A stretch of 64,000 nucleotides of DNA from positions 1,054,001-1,118,000 of the forward strand of contig JAJFZO010000889.1 of assembly GCA_021397835.1 (NCBI GenBank). The letters run 5' to 3'. Each line of letters begins with the position of its first letter. Position 1 is the stretch's first letter. A model generated the notes under the pieces. The model was not told where the DNA came from. It saw only the letters and a program-made list of their open reading frames with translations, and did not search any database. Shown here one piece after another: positions 36,891 to 50,034 of the stretch. A program made the position numbers and the translations under genes. Source of the stretch: Moringa oleifera (taxonomy: Eukaryota > Streptophyta > Magnoliopsida > Brassicales > Moringaceae).

Positions 36891-37739
36891 TAAGCTTCCA
36901 TCTAGGTTAAATTTGGACCAGAAAATTTGTGAAAGCATGCTAGTTGATGATATGGTTTTTGGTCTGAATTTAAATACCCATGTTCTGTGTGTCTGAATGC
37001 CATTTATCTAGCTAACAATCTTGAGTGAAATGTAGTGCCAAGTTGCTTATTGGATTTATTGTTGGGCTAGCTGTGATCGAGAGTCTACTCAATTTACTGC
37101 AACAATTTTGTTGTTTGCCAATATGAATCTTTCATGCATCCATATCTATGTTAGATTAATATGTTGTTTGCACATTGATTCCTTTTCAAATGCCCTGTAT
37201 CATGCTGTCTGCATTATAAATAACTAAGGGCATGGGGTGTAGGAATCTGGAGAAATTGGCCGCAAATGTAGAAATGGCCTGAATAGTTTGATATTTGGTT
37301 CTTATGCTTGAAAGTTTAAACCAATAGTTTATGACAGGAGGTATAAGGTTGCAGCATAAAATCAAACAAGATTACTCCAGAAAGACAGCTTCTTTGATGA
37401 ACTTGTTCTAATTATGAGAAAAACTTGGGTTTATCAATTTTCAGTTTGATAGCTAAGGTTATTTATGGGTATTAATCAAAAGGAGATGGATACCATTAAA
37501 AATAATCTTGATATTCAAGAAATTAATTATTAGTTATGAATTTATTTGAACATAATATTTTTAAAAAAATTAATTTAATAATGTAATGGAAATGAATTAA
37601 GCATAGGAATTTTATAATTCAAAAAATAAAAAATCCATTTTTTAAGAAGAAATCCTCTTGCTTACAAGTCCAACGAAATAATACATGCTAAGGGAAATCC
37701 ACGGGAAAAAATGAACATAACAAGAATTTCTGTGGCAAA
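36891..37739. other. Spacer between the convergent ten-cysteine gene and HDEL protein gene
   Basis: Contains the 3' untranslated regions of both convergent genes. No additional gene recognised; A/T-rich from 37500. Confidence 0.55.
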
Positions 37740-38312
37740 TCAAAGCTCGTCATGGGAGTCATCTTTATCAGAGACGGTCCCCTTTACCTTCTCTGCAGTC
37801 TTCTGCGTCACTTCCCTCACAACCTCTGCAGCTGATTTAGCAGATTCTTCAACCGTCGCTTTACTCGACTCAAAACTCTTCTCGGCTGCCTCTCTCATCT
37901 TCGCTCCTGTACCACCGCCACCATCATCATCGTTTCCTTCACTGCCGTCTCTGAAACTGATCAAAATTTGCCCAAGAAAAGAGAAAAAAAAGATGGAGCA
38001 AAAAGAAACAGAGTAAACAAAGTCAAAAATGAAAGAAGAACAACTGCATATCTCTGCCTTCCAATCTTACTCTAAATTTGGAGGAGAAAACTGCAACTGC
38101 AGGTCAAGGATGATGGCTTTGATCTTCTCCCAAGAGCTTTGATGGGAACTTTTCAACAGAGCAATTGCGTCGGTCAAAGCCTTCGCCAAAGATGGTTTCT
38201 CTTCCGTTCGGTCACTGCTTTGCGAGCCATCACCAAAGGCCAAGAAAATGTGATGGGAGAGAACAATGAATAAGACGAAAACCGGTGTAGAGGTTCTTCC
38301 AAATCTGTTCAT
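37740..38312 (-). CDS. Secreted-type LEA-like protein with C-terminal HDEL (probable ER-lumen protein)
   Basis: Two exons: 38312-38071 and 37950-37740, 453 bases (150 residues). Donor GTAAGA at 38070; acceptor TTTCAG ending at 37951. An upstream in-frame AG would place the acceptor at 37956 and add two residues. Residues 1-27 look like a cleavable signal peptide (basic start, then VFVLFIVLSHHIFLAFG). An Asp/Gly linker (EGNDDDGGGGTGAK) precedes an Ala/Glu/Lys/Val-rich, probably amphipathic helix (AAEKSFESSKATVEESAKSA and onward) resembling group-4-type LEA 11-mer repeats. The protein ends SDKDDSHDEL, a plant ER retrieval signal. Function unknown. It may correspond to At5g64820, next in the Arabidopsis order, but that is a guess. 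A frame starting at 38439 overlaps the start codon. Confidence 0.8.
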
Positions 38313-38479
38313 GCCTAGATCTGCAGAGGATGAGATCGAAGAGGAGAGTATTCCATTTGGCTATGTAGGTTAGCTTGAACTTGGTGCATGTTCCTCTCAG
38401 TAAAGGGTAACGTGGGGTTCGCATCTCGCGCCAACGCATAGCTCCATTTGAAGAATTCAGAGCTGGTGACCTAAAAAGA

Positions 38480-40200
38480 TGGTTAGTGCTTACTACGGAT
38501 AGGAATTTTTCTCATGACCAGACCCTTACTTAGTTCGATTGTTAATTTGGGTGAGTCTCAAATTTATAACTTCAAATCAAAATACATCTTGTCATCTCAA
38601 TTCATAATAAGAGCTTATATGGTTTCCAAACTAATTTCTTCAAAATAATTTTAATATTTTCTTTCAAAATTTAATTAATAATTTTTTACCAGGCCAGCTC
38701 CACAGAATCCTTCTGTTAATCCCTTCAACATTGTAAGCTGTACACAACGAGACTTGAGCCATAAAGTTCGTGGGTCAGTCCAGCTTAACTGATTGGCAAC
38801 CCGACCTAGGGGCCGGCAAACTTACAATAAGCATTTAAAAAAGATAGTGGGCTCAGACTTGAAAATGGGCTTGGCAAGGAGGCTCAATTCGTAATAATCA
38901 AAGAGAGGCAAATGTGGTGGCTTAACCCAAACCAAAGTAAATCAATGGAAAGCCCTGACCCAGAGGCGGAAAGAATTTCCAAAATGGCTGGGCTTTCCTT
39001 TTGGTAAAAGAAACTCGATAATATTTTGCCATAAAAATTGGTGTGGGGAGAAATCACTTGAGAAGACAATCTTAAGGCAGTACCAAACAACTTGCAATAA
39101 GGAGGCTTGAGGGTGTGATAATTGAGTGGTACAACTTAATGAGGCATCATGGTCAGTGGATTTTAGAGGGATGTCATTGTAGCATGTAGCTTCTATTTGA
39201 TATTGAATCTCTCAAAGCTCTTAACATGAATATTTAAAGTTTGGACGTAAGAGTTATACCCCATATACTGAAAAAAAGTGTATGAGTTTACGTTATTTTT
39301 TTATTGCGTAGTTTCTGCTTTGTTTTTTTATTTAATACATCATTCAAGAGTCAAAATACAAAGATTGTAAAGCTTTGAATTATCACAAGTGAAGCTCAAA
39401 AAATGAAAGTATGCTTGAAACCTCACAGCAACGTCAAAGTTGTCCAAAACCTCTTGTTTTTGCTTTCTTTCGCTTTAATTTGCATTTCAATACCTAATCT
39501 GACAATAATTCATATAAAACACACATAAAAACATCAAAAAAAATTTAAATAATCATAAAATATTAAGTAAATAAACTCAACATATTTGAACTACATATCA
39601 ATATCAAAGTTATATTACTAATTTCAAGTAATATATATCAAACTTATACATAAAGAAAAAGGAAATATCAATATTAAAATAATAAAAAAAGTTCTCAATC
39701 TAAAAATTGTTTATAAATGTCATGTAACATGCTTATTTATTTTTTGCAAAAATAAAAAATTTAACATAAATACATTATTTTATTTAATTAGCGAAATTAA
39801 AAAAAAAAGCTCTAATTGACTTAAAATCGGTTCAAATTTTAAATTAATTATGATATTAGGATTCAAAATACTTCCAATCCAAAGCCCATGATGTCTTAGA
39901 CTAAACAAAATAATTAGTTTTTGAGTAAACGCAATTCAAATAGTAGTCATAACCATTTCGCCATCAAAATCTTCATGATTTAAGCTATGAAGAATCTTGA
40001 TGCTTTATTCATTAGCATATCTTACAAAATATATAATTCATTTCTCAAGACTTAGATATTCACTGAAAGTGTACCTTGCAAAATAATTCATTTAACAGCC
40101 TACCCATTATTATCATTGTCAAACTATTTTCCTTTTTTTTTTTTTGGGAAGGATGTCAGCATATTTTCATCATTATAAAATTTTATTTATTTATTATTCT
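38480..40200. other. AT-rich spacer, no gene recognised
   Basis: Moderately GC-containing up to about 39120, then A/T-rich. Frames of 60-70 codons have no family resemblance. Confidence 0.55.
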
Positions 40201-40204
40201 CTTA

Positions 40205-41290
40205 AACCGTTCCGAGCGAAACGGTAAAACAGTATTTATCGTCAAAAACAAAGTGAAACCGTCTCCAACGGTAAATTAGTCCCTTCAATTTGGTGCAGCT
40301 GGATCAAATTGATGAAATTTTAAAATATATTTTTTTTATAAATTTCTTTTTTAAAGGTTTTGAATCAAATATATTTTTGATCAATAACTTAATAAATATA
40401 TGATATTATTAGAAAAAAATTACACCATTAAGAATATCTCATCAAGATCTTCAAAATAAAACTAATATTCAATATATAATTTTGTTTTATTTAAATTAAT
40501 AATAATAATAATAATTTATTTAATTAATTATAAAATTTTATATATTATTAAAATTATTATTTAAAAATATATAAAAATTTAAAATAATTTATAATTTATA
40601 ATATAATTTAAATTTTTGCATGAACATGAAAATTGGAGAAAAGCACCAACCCCAATAGTTGAGATGATGGTAGATGAAACTATAAAGTTTCAAGAATTTT
40701 TTGCTCGACATAGGTAAATAAAAAATAAAGATGCTCATTTTACACTTCGTGATGTATTAATTGAACATATGTGGAATCGTCATGGTAATTTAGAAAGCTA
40801 AATATTGTAATATGTTAGTGATTTTATTTTGTCTTGTACCAATTATGTAATGAAATTTTAATATCGATTTGAATCATGTATGTAAAACTATTCTATCAAA
40901 AAATTATATATTATTATAAAAATATAAGTAACTCATAAAAATAATTAAGTTAAAATTACGGTAAAAATATTTTTATGAAATTTAATTGATAAATTATTAA
41001 TTTCAAAATTATTAAAAATTATAATTTATTATATGATATTAATTTTCTAAAAATATATAAATATAAATTAAAATTTTAAATTATATTAATTATTTTAAAA
41101 ATATTTATAAATTAATCAATATTTATAAATATTTTTATTAATAATAATTATTTATATTATTAAAATAATATTATAACATCAATTTGGTGTAAATGGATTG
41201 AAAATAAAAAAAATTTGGTGTTGAAATATTTTTTTAAAAAATTTTTTAACATCAAATTGGTGTTAAATTTAGTGTATAGGGTTGGAGATG
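40205..41290 (+). mobile_element. PIF/Harbinger-like element remnant
   Basis: A fragment at about 40640-40800 reads MVDETIKFQEFFARHR, a stop, then IKNKDAHFTLRDVLIEHMWN. This resembles the C-terminus of plant Harbinger (ALP1-like) transposases ('...HF.L..DLIEHLW...'). Outer ends carry short inverted similarity: TCTCCAAC near 40262 and GTTGGAGA near 41281. Between them lies A/T-rich DNA with repeated 'caatttggtg' units. Boundaries are approximate; the element is dead. Confidence 0.5.
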
Positions 41291-41459
41291 AACTTATTAA
41301 CTCTTTGTTTCCTACACAGCTCTAGACAACGTCATGCTGAAGTAATACATAATTTGGCTTGAAATTTAATCCCTACAGGTATTGAGTTATATATTTGCAC
41401 AATTTGAAACCCACCCAAAGACAACGAATATACAAAATATACTTGAATTACTTGATCTA

Positions 41460-42491
41460 GGAGAGCAGATAAGAGCAGAACCCATTAAAGGGCACACATC
41501 TTCTTGTACATTGATTCACGAATCTTCTACTGTCAGGGTGATCCTAATTCACTTACTACTGCATTGATGTTTGGTTTCATACTCAGATTTTTGTCCACAA
41601 AACATTAGTGTCGGTACCACAAACAGCATAGGTTCCACTTGCTCCTGCTTTATTACAGGGTACCAAAAGTCTCATCCCACGTAATCAACTTCTGGAATAC
41701 ACAATTCTTTAAAGAAAAAAAAAAAAGACGTCTATCAAAATACCAAGTTACTAGCCGTTCAATGCTTTGAAGCTGAGATACTCAAAGGCTGAGATCCGCT
41801 CATTTAGCATTATATATACATACACAGGAGGGCTTAAGGTTGCAAGGTTTTCAACTTCCTCGAAGCATCAACTTTACAGTTTCGATGGAAGAATCCTGCA
41901 GATACAGAGATGAGTCAATCCTTTAATTAATACAGATTGCTATACTCCATGCAAGGTGACGCTATGGATGTTGATCCTGAACACAATGACCTCTTTCCGG
42001 TGGGAGGCACCGCCTGAGTTAATGAACCTAACCCATCAAGGTTCAGATTTTTATAAGTTAGCTGATGCCAAAGTTATATTTTGAATTATTTGCTATGGCT
42101 TTAAATTTTTGAAGGGTGAATTGTAATATTGGGCACACTTAAAATGTCATTATAAAACGAGATTACTTCCCTTATTTTAGAGATATACTTTCCAAAATAT
42201 GTGAGAAATATCTTGCAATATATCAGAGAATCCATATTATATATAACCCTTAATTAGAAATACCAATTTTGAACATCCATTTGTCAACTTAGTTTGGCTA
42301 TAATATTAGGCATATGATTAATTCTACCAACTGATGTGAAATAGAGAATGAGACATTGGAGCCTACAGGGAAGAAGTGATAGGTTTAGGCATTATAAATG
42401 AGTGTGTGCATAGAGAACAGACCTTGAAAGAGTTATCTTGAAGTTTTTTTTTTTCTCCTGAAAACCTATACCAAGAGAGGACACAGCTCTC
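41460..42491 (+). promoter_or_regulatory. Promoter of P450 copy 1 (duplicated module)
   Basis: Strongly similar to 50460-51233 and, in parts, to 55790-56300 and 62590-63080. Shared blocks include TTCAATGCTTTGAAG, GGAGGGCTTA, the CAGATTGCTATACTCCATGC segment, GAGTTAATGAACC and a TGATGTGAAAT block. The TATA box (TATAAA) is at 42393-42398, 94 bases before the start codon. Confidence 0.75.
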
Positions 42492-44003
42492 ATGGCCTTG
42501 ATTGGTTTGTTTGAGATCTTCTTAGGAGTCATTTGCTTCTTTGTTTTCAGTTGGTTTCGCAACCGTGATGGGATGCCGAGGAGTTTTCCAGTCGTTGGAA
42601 TGCTGCCGGAACTTGTCCTCAACGTTCACCGGCTTCATGAGTGGGGCACCGTAGTTCTGGAGAATAGCGGATGCACTTTTCTGCTGAAAGGTCCTTGGTT
42701 TACCAACATGGACTTCTTGGTGACAGTGGATCCAGCGAACATACATCACATAATGAGCTCGAACTTCCAAAACTTTCCCAAGGGGACAGAGTTCAAGAAG
42801 ATATTCGACTTATTGGGTGACGGGATTTTCAATTCGGACTCTGACTTTTGGAAGAACCAAAGAAGAGCTGCTCAAGCTGTGATGAAAAACCTGGGTTTCA
42901 ACAGGTTCTCGTTGAAGACCAGCTTCGGGAAGGTGGAGAAAGGGCTAATCCCAATTCTTGAGCATGTCTCCAAAGAAGGGCTCGTACTGGATTTGCAAGA
43001 TTTGTTCCAAAGATTCACGTTTGATACTACATGCAAACTGGTCACTGGCTATGACCCAGGTTGCCTTTCTGTCGAATTCCCCGAAGTCCAATTTTCAAGG
43101 GCACTAGATGCCGCCTTGGAAGGAATATTCTATCGGCACTTGAAGCCACAAAGCTTGTGGCAGTTACAGAGATGGCTTGGAATTGGAGGAGAGAAGAAGA
43201 TGAAGAAAGCTTGTGAAACTCTTGATCGTATATTAGCTAAGTACGTGTCCTTGAAAAGGGCAGAGATGAGCAAAGAGACTGCGCTGAAAGATGACGGAGA
43301 GGGTGTGGATTTGTTGACATGTTTGATGAATGAGGACAAGGCCATGGGACTGAAATCTGACGACAAGTTCTTGAGAGATACCATTATGAACTTCATGCTT
43401 GCAGGGAGAGACACTACAAGCTCGGCTCTCACTTGGTTCTTTTGGCTTCTTTCGCAGAATCCAAAAGTGGAAGCCAGGATCAGAGAAGAGCTCAAATCGA
43501 AAGTTCCAGGAACAAAAAATTGCTGGCGACTCTTTGATCCTGAAGAGGTGAACAGGTTGGTTTACCTCCATGGGGCCTTATGTGAAGCACTAAGGCTGTA
43601 CCCACCAGTTGCCTTCCAGCACAAAGTCCCGTTAAAACCTGATATCCTCCCAAGTGGGCACCATGTGAATCCTAATATGAAGGTTTTGTTTGCATTATAT
43701 GCAATGGGAAGAATGAAATGTATATGGGGAGAAGATTGCTTGGAATTCAAGCCTGAAAGATGGATAAGCGAGCAAGGAAGAATAAAACACGAGCCGTCCT
43801 ACAAGTTCTTATCCTTCAATGCCGGACCCAGGACTTGTCTGGGGAAGGACGTGGCTTTCACCCAAATGAAAACTGTAGCAGCTGCAGTGATACATAATTA
43901 CAATGTCCAGGTAGTGGAAGGTCACCCAGTAGAGTTTAGTGTTTCCATCATGCTCCAGATGAAGCATGGTTTGATGGTGAAGGTATCAAGGAGATGGAAC
44001 TAA
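42492..44003 (+). CDS. CYP96A: Cytochrome P450, CYP96A-like (copy 1)
   Basis: Intronless, 503 residues, as usual for CYP96A. CYP96 enzymes are ER-anchored fatty-acid/alkane hydroxylases; Arabidopsis CYP96A15 (MAH1) oxidises wax alkanes mid-chain. Visible: N-terminal anchor (residues 4-22), I-helix AGRDTTSS (304-311), K-helix EALR (365-368), FKPERW (419-424) and heme loop FNAGPRTCLG (442-451) with ligand Cys449. No breaks, so probably functional. AATAAA follows at 44095. It differs from copy 2 at about 19 positions in residues 1-170 but only 8 in the remaining 333. Family assignment is strong; substrate cannot be told from sequence. Confidence 0.93.
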   Translation: MALIGLFEIFLGVICFFVFSWFRNRDGMPRSFPVVGMLPELVLNVHRLHEWGTVVLENSGCTFLLKGPWFTNMDFLVTVDPANIHHIMSSNFQNFPKGTEFKKIFDLLGDGIFNSDSDFWKNQRRAAQAVMKNLGFNRFSLKTSFGKVEKGLIPILEHVSKEGLVLDLQDLFQRFTFDTTCKLVTGYDPGCLSVEFPEVQFSRALDAALEGIFYRHLKPQSLWQLQRWLGIGGEKKMKKACETLDRILAKYVSLKRAEMSKETALKDDGEGVDLLTCLMNEDKAMGLKSDDKFLRDTIMNFMLAGRDTTSSALTWFFWLLSQNPKVEARIREELKSKVPGTKNCWRLFDPEEVNRLVYLHGALCEALRLYPPVAFQHKVPLKPDILPSGHHVNPNMKVLFALYAMGRMKCIWGEDCLEFKPERWISEQGRIKHEPSYKFLSFNAGPRTCLGKDVAFTQMKTVAAAVIHNYNVQVVEGHPVEFSVSIMLQMKHGLMVKVSRRWN

Positions 44004-45690
44004 AGATGGAGGGGACACTCTAGGGGGAGGAATATTGTTAAGCATCTGCCAGTTCCTCATCTAGTTATCTAAACCTTCTTAGTGTAACAAGATAAATAAA
44101 TTGCTGATAGCTGAATTCTAATAGCTTGAGATATGAGAGAATGGCTTATTAAGAACTGGTGATACTTTCCTATATATCTTCTTGCCTTTTCCTTCTTCTT
44201 TGTTTTTTCTCCCGCTTACCAAACCCTCTAAGAAAACAATGAGAAGTTCTGATGCTTTTAAAAGCTGGCATTGGACCTGTGGGTGGAGGAAGCACATGAG
44301 AAGGATGATATTGGAAAGTTCTACTGTGAAATAAGAACGAGATTGTTGATCCATGGAAATAATCTTCCACGATCAAACTAATAACAGCTTCAAACAGTTC
44401 GAATAGCAAATAAATAAAGTCACATGTTCGCAATTTATCATGATCTTCATATATATATTGATCATTTTGACCCTTCAGCAGTCCCTTGGTTTGCCCGTCT
44501 CTATCCCAGTTAGAGTTAGACTTCCTGGTTCTGTTTTTTTTTTTTGGCTTGCTTTTAGTCCTTTTTAACTTAGTGTACTAACGTCGAAATAAGTACAAAG
44601 GTAAATGGGGTGAAGCAGTGTTGGGGATGTCTCCCTCCTATTCGTATTAAATTTTTATAAAATATTAACAAATTTATGTGCAAACATAACCTGCATATGA
44701 TATTTATTTATATAATTATTTAAATATTTTTTAAAATATTATTAAAATAAATAAAATATTTTTTATCAAATATAATAAAAATATATAAAATATAAATATT
44801 CAAATAAAATAAAAATATTTTATATGTTTTGATAGTGTTTAAAGGGGTATTAAAGTAATTACATAATATTAGCATCAATTTCATTCTATACATTGAAATC
44901 AAATTAACTCATTATATTCATCCACTAGAACCATATTAGGCCAGTCAAAATACAACACAAAGTTAAGTTAGAATCATACCAAAAAAGTGAGAAAAACTAT
45001 TACACTAATCCATCAGTTCATATTAAGCCGTTATTTTCCACTATGTACATCAGATTAATGTAATTAACCCATAAACTTACACATGATTAATCAAGATCAA
45101 GAACATCAACATTTTCAATTCGAAATTCCAACCAATACATTCGAAGAGAGATAAAATAGTAAAGCGTGCAAACTTCATTCTACCAAAATTTTAAAAATTC
45201 AACTGCACGTATATCTTATAAATAAAATTAAAAAAGTATTATTATTATAATTGAAATACATCTATATAATCAACATAAAATTATCACTTATGTATACTTT
45301 ATCATATAATGCAAAGTGTATTAATAAAACTATAAATTAAACTTGGTATAAAGTGCATAACCAGTCTTGATTGCACATCAAAGCTTCTATTGCATTTGGA
45401 TGAAGTCTACTTTGATATGGACTCAGAACACAACCCGCCAATGCTACAAATATCTCTAGCAATATTATAACAAATTAATTAAGAGGGGTATTTAATTTCA
45501 TTTGCTGTCCACTAAATTAAATTATTAGTTATAGGTAAAAGTGTTCCCTCTAAATAAGCATCAAACAGTGACTTTACAATAGTTTCTTGAATATTAATTG
45601 ATTTGAGATAAGAACATCTCAAAATTTTTAAGTGGATTTCTGGAACTTTCTAGAAGTCATGGATGTATGTTAAAAAATATTAGAGTAATT
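44004..45690. other. 3' flank of P450 copy 1 and AT-rich spacer
   Basis: First 250 bases match the 3' flank of copy 2. From about 44880 to 45690 the sequence again resembles 53140-53450, part of the same segmental duplication. No gene. Confidence 0.6.
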
Positions 45691-46560
45691 TTCTTTGGAA
45701 GATGATTTTTCTTGGTGCTCCCTCACTAAGCCAATTATAATCCTCCAACCTTTTTCAATTTCGAAAGCAACACTTTTTTTTCTTTTGGTATACTTGTTTA
45801 AAGTAATAGTAAATCATCCTCATTTTAAACTTGGAATCCAAATCGATTACCACAATTATGAATTAGATCTTAATATTTTTTTCATTTTTTTTATCGTATA
45901 CCAACTTTATAATCTCATATCTAACATCTTACCAATCATTCCATGCCACCCTTGAGTTCAGCCACCACCTCCGGGCCTGAGCTCTGCTCGAGCGTAGTCA
46001 GCCTGCTTCGTGACTTTGCTTAGCTTCCAGCCTTGCAAAGGGATAACCTTTCACTATCTAGGCGCCCTAGAAGGAGGGGTCCCACGGAGTTCTTCCCCGA
46101 AGGTCAAGCCGTAGTCCCTGTCCCTCGGAGAAGTGGAAGGAGTTAGGAGGAGGGAGCGCCCTTTGCCCTAAGAAATAGTACGCATTACAAATTTGCACAA
46201 AACAAAGATGTTCTTTTGTAGGATATTTAGTCCATAAAAATATCTCCATTACATAGTAAAACATTTTCAGGTTCTCATACAATTGACTTGCACAAATCCA
46301 ATCACATTAACTCATGTCGTTTCCACTGATGAGATACATGCAGACTGACGTGTGATTTTCTTAAATTTGTTCACTTTTTTTTGGAATTGCAGTTTAATAA
46401 TATACATTATTTTGAATTTTTTTAAACTTTTACTATTAATATTAATCTATTTTTAATAATTAAATTCAAAATATGGGCATTATACCTTATGTGAAATGTC
46501 CATTAGCCAACATTAATAAACTATTTAGTTCATTCAGCATAATTTAAATAAAAAATTCAA
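45691..46560 (-). mobile_element. hAT transposase remnant (copy A), interrupted by a GC-rich insert
   Basis: Read leftward in broken frames. About 46560-46380 corresponds to the 'CxAHILNLI' region of hAT transposases. About 45900-45690 encodes FKMRMIYYYFKQVYQK-like sequence, matching 'LDPRFKM' and following positions. It aligns with 53440-54240 downstream of P450 copy 2, so it was present before the P450 segment duplicated. Not functional. Confidence 0.6.
45951..46183. other. GC-rich insert, probably mitochondrial DNA (NUMT)
   Basis: About 233 bases of markedly higher GC (for example the GGGATAACC, GGCGCCC and TCCCTCGGAG segments) inside an AT-rich transposon remnant. The aligned second copy (break near 53725) lacks it: flanks read ...GCCACC | insert | ATTACAAATTTG against GCCACCATAACATCACAAATTC. 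Composition resembles plant mitochondrial intergenic DNA; the organelle origin is an inference. Confidence 0.6.
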
Positions 46561-47480
46561 TTGAGAACAAATTATTGAAAGTCAAGGCAGAAAACTTTCC
46601 ATTTGTGTTCCAATCCATGGAACACTTCATCAACTCTTCAATAGTATCCTTAACTAGGGTGTCCTTATGAACTTGAAATATAAATATAATTAAAGTTGAT
46701 CACTATAACAAAATAGACTTTAGATAATGATAAAATTAAAATGATTGTAGATTAATGGTTCCAAAATTATAGTCTAACTAAATTACGGTTTTTGAACTAT
46801 TGTTTAAAGTGACTTTAAATGTTGATTTTTTTTACTGTATATGATAGTGATAAATATTGATTGTCATTTAAAACATTTTATTTTTATATTTTTATTTTTT
46901 ATTTTTATTAAAATTTTTAAAATAAAAGATGTTATTTAATTTAAAAATAATCATCCATCAACTTAATGATCAATTATCCTTTTAATAGAACTTAAAGTTA
47001 TTATTTAATTTTTAAAATATTTAAATATTATTATATTTACATAAAAATAATAATAATCAACAATAATTTTTGATCAAATTATGGAATATTTTTATTTTTT
47101 TATTTTATTTTAAAAATAAAAATAGACAAATTTTTTATAAAGGACTTTAAAATATACTTTTGATTACTGGTTTTTCTATCTCTCCCTCCATTTTCTAACT
47201 TTTTCTTTAGCATAGAATTTTCTTCCTTTCCTCGCTTTCTGGCTGCCGAACACTTTTTCAATGAAATCTAACATCTCTAAATGAAAAGCTTCCTTCACAT
47301 ATATTACAATACAGTGGAGAAAGTAAATGATCAAAATTAGAATCTTTGATTCTTGATTGCAATATAAACTTTAATGGCCAAGAAACAGAGCATAAAAGGC
47401 ACAAGCAGTCTTGGCAACAAAAGAGTTTTTTTTTTTTTTCCTCTCTTTCTAGCAATCCCATTATTGCAAAATTAGTATGC
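46561..47480. other. AT-rich spacer
   Basis: No gene or known element recognised; long A/T runs. Confidence 0.55.
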
Positions 47481-47652
<172 letters not shown>

Positions 47653-47659
47653 GTTGGGT

Positions 47660-50030
47660 GTTAACAGTTAAGTGTACCAGCAGCATATGGATCTTCATGA
47701 ACTTCAATCTCCACCTCACTGGACTTGGCCATTGCTGCACATTTGTCCATCATTTTCATCACCCTCTCTACCACCGCCAGTGCCAGAAACAACATATTAA
47801 AGATTCACAAATGATGAGTGAAATAATCAAGTTGGGTTGTAAACGGTAATTCATGGTTGATCAAAATACGGAAATTTTGAGATTTTTCCATGTGAAAGGT
47901 GGGGGATCGATATAAGTTTCCGGTGCGAAACTTATACAAATCTTGAATTAAAAACTAAAAAACTTAATTTGTAGTGAAAATTAAAAAAAAAAAAAAAGAG
48001 AGTTTTACACGGAGGAGGTGGGTAGAAGCTCAAGAAGGAGAACAAGTTGCTAAGAAAGGAGGAAGAGAGAGAGAGAGAAACTAAAAAGGAAGAAGGGTAT
48101 TTTTTGAAGTTTCAAATATGTCCCAGATTAAGGTTAGTGGCTACTAACAGCACAAATGTTCCATTAACAATAAGGAGTTTGATTTGGTCTTATGTATAAT
48201 TTTAAGATTTATTTTCATATTTTTAAAAATTAAGATTTAATTTAACACTAAAGGTATATTTTAAAGTTTTTTAGTTTATTTATCTTAAAAAATTAGTATC
48301 TTTAAAGAGACAAATAATCTTTGATTCCAATTGAATCCATAGCTATTTCTCCATGAATCATTTTGTTTTTTCAAAATTTTAATCAGTAAATTAATATTTT
48401 AAATTGGTTTTGAACCAGAGCTAGGATTCTTTCAATTAGAATCAATATCTAAGGTTTGCACGTTTTCAAAACAATGTTTTAATATTTACATAATCCAAAT
48501 TTCACATTTTCTATAATAAAATTTCACACCCCTTACAATAAATTACAAATTAAAATAAAAAATTTATGCAACACTCCAATACATCGTAGTCATCAACATC
48601 TCTTACGAAATTACACCAATAATCACAAATGTCATACATAAAATTACACTCTAAAACATCATCATCACCATACTCAACACAACATCATACTCTAATCATA
48701 TCCAATAAGTATACAAGCATATTCATAATCCAATATGTATCAACACTTTCACTTCCTTACATTATACTCTAACAACAATACACCAAATTATAATCCAATA
48801 TACATATAAACATAATTGCCTTAATATAAATATGTTCTTTATATATAATCACTTTCCAATATGCATCGACACCTTCACTTTCCTAACATTACACTCCAAT
48901 AACAATATATCAAAATATTTTTGTACAAATATTCATTTAAAGGTTTAATCAAGCACCAATGGGTTTCAACAATTTGATTAGTCAAGATAACAATATTCTT
49001 CATAGTTAGTCATGTCATATGTGTAGGCAAGAAGAATACATGTTCTTAATTATGATCGTTTTGGTTCAAGAATCCGAAAGATGTCTACTTGCACTCTTGA
49101 ATAGCAGAGTTGCAGATTTTATGGGAGGTTGAGATGCCGACATATAATATCTCCTATAAATAAAATTTTGTAATTAGAGTTGCTCTTACATAGATCATTA
49201 GTGACATCCCTACTTATTTGGTATTATGGAAAAAGTGTCTTGTATTTACTGTGAGGAAGATTTATATTTACTCTTCCGAATGAACATAAATAGTTATGGT
49301 TTAATAACCATCATAGTTCTTACTTGAAGGTCATCCATTTAGAAGGAACAAAACTTCATTTATTAAGAATAAAATAATGAGAAAATTAGCTCCACTTGTT
49401 AAGTCTAAGTATGAGATGCTCCATGAGATAAACTAATTAGGACTGATGAAGATGACATAAGTCGAATATGATAAGATAAAAAGATTCAATTTGTAAGATG
49501 TATGTTGGAAGAAGTGAAGCATATTTCTCAATCTACCTTATTGGAGCACCAACTGATTGATATAACATCAATGTTATGCATATAAAGATGTATTTGATAA
49601 TATGTTCAATAGAGTCTTGAGTATGGAATGAAAGATGAAGAATAATGTAAAGACAAGGGAAGACATGTGATCAAAGTTGGTGAGGGATCCGGTAATTGAA
49701 AATACTCTAAGGTTGGTTACTCGATTGACAAAGCAAGTAGAGAAGTATTGTGTAAGTAGGCAAAAAATCTAAGATTTCTTAATGAATATAAATCAAACAT
49801 AGCCAAGTTTGTGGATATGAGAAATTATAAGCTATAAGGGATTAATAGATAGGGCTTTCATATTTTCATGTAGAGATTACTACGGGCTCATTGAATTTTG
49901 TGAGTTGTTTCCTTCAAATATATGGCAAACACTACAAAGTGGAGTGTCTTTTTCAAAGAGCATACATTAACGAGGTGAAGAAGTCCTTCTCAAATACTTT
50001 AAGAATATTCTTTACTATTATCAAGTGATT
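47660..50030. other. Spacer with low-level transposon-like sequence, no intact gene
   Basis: 47660-48170 is moderately GC and contains a short A-run and GA repeats near 48065. 48300-49000 is AT-rich. 49000-50030 has broken frames that look retrotransposon-like but were not assigned. Confidence 0.4.
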
Positions 50031-50034
50031 ATCT

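Noticed and set aside
38884..39090. 68-codon minus-strand frame
   Set aside because: No start context, no splice partners and no recognisable family.
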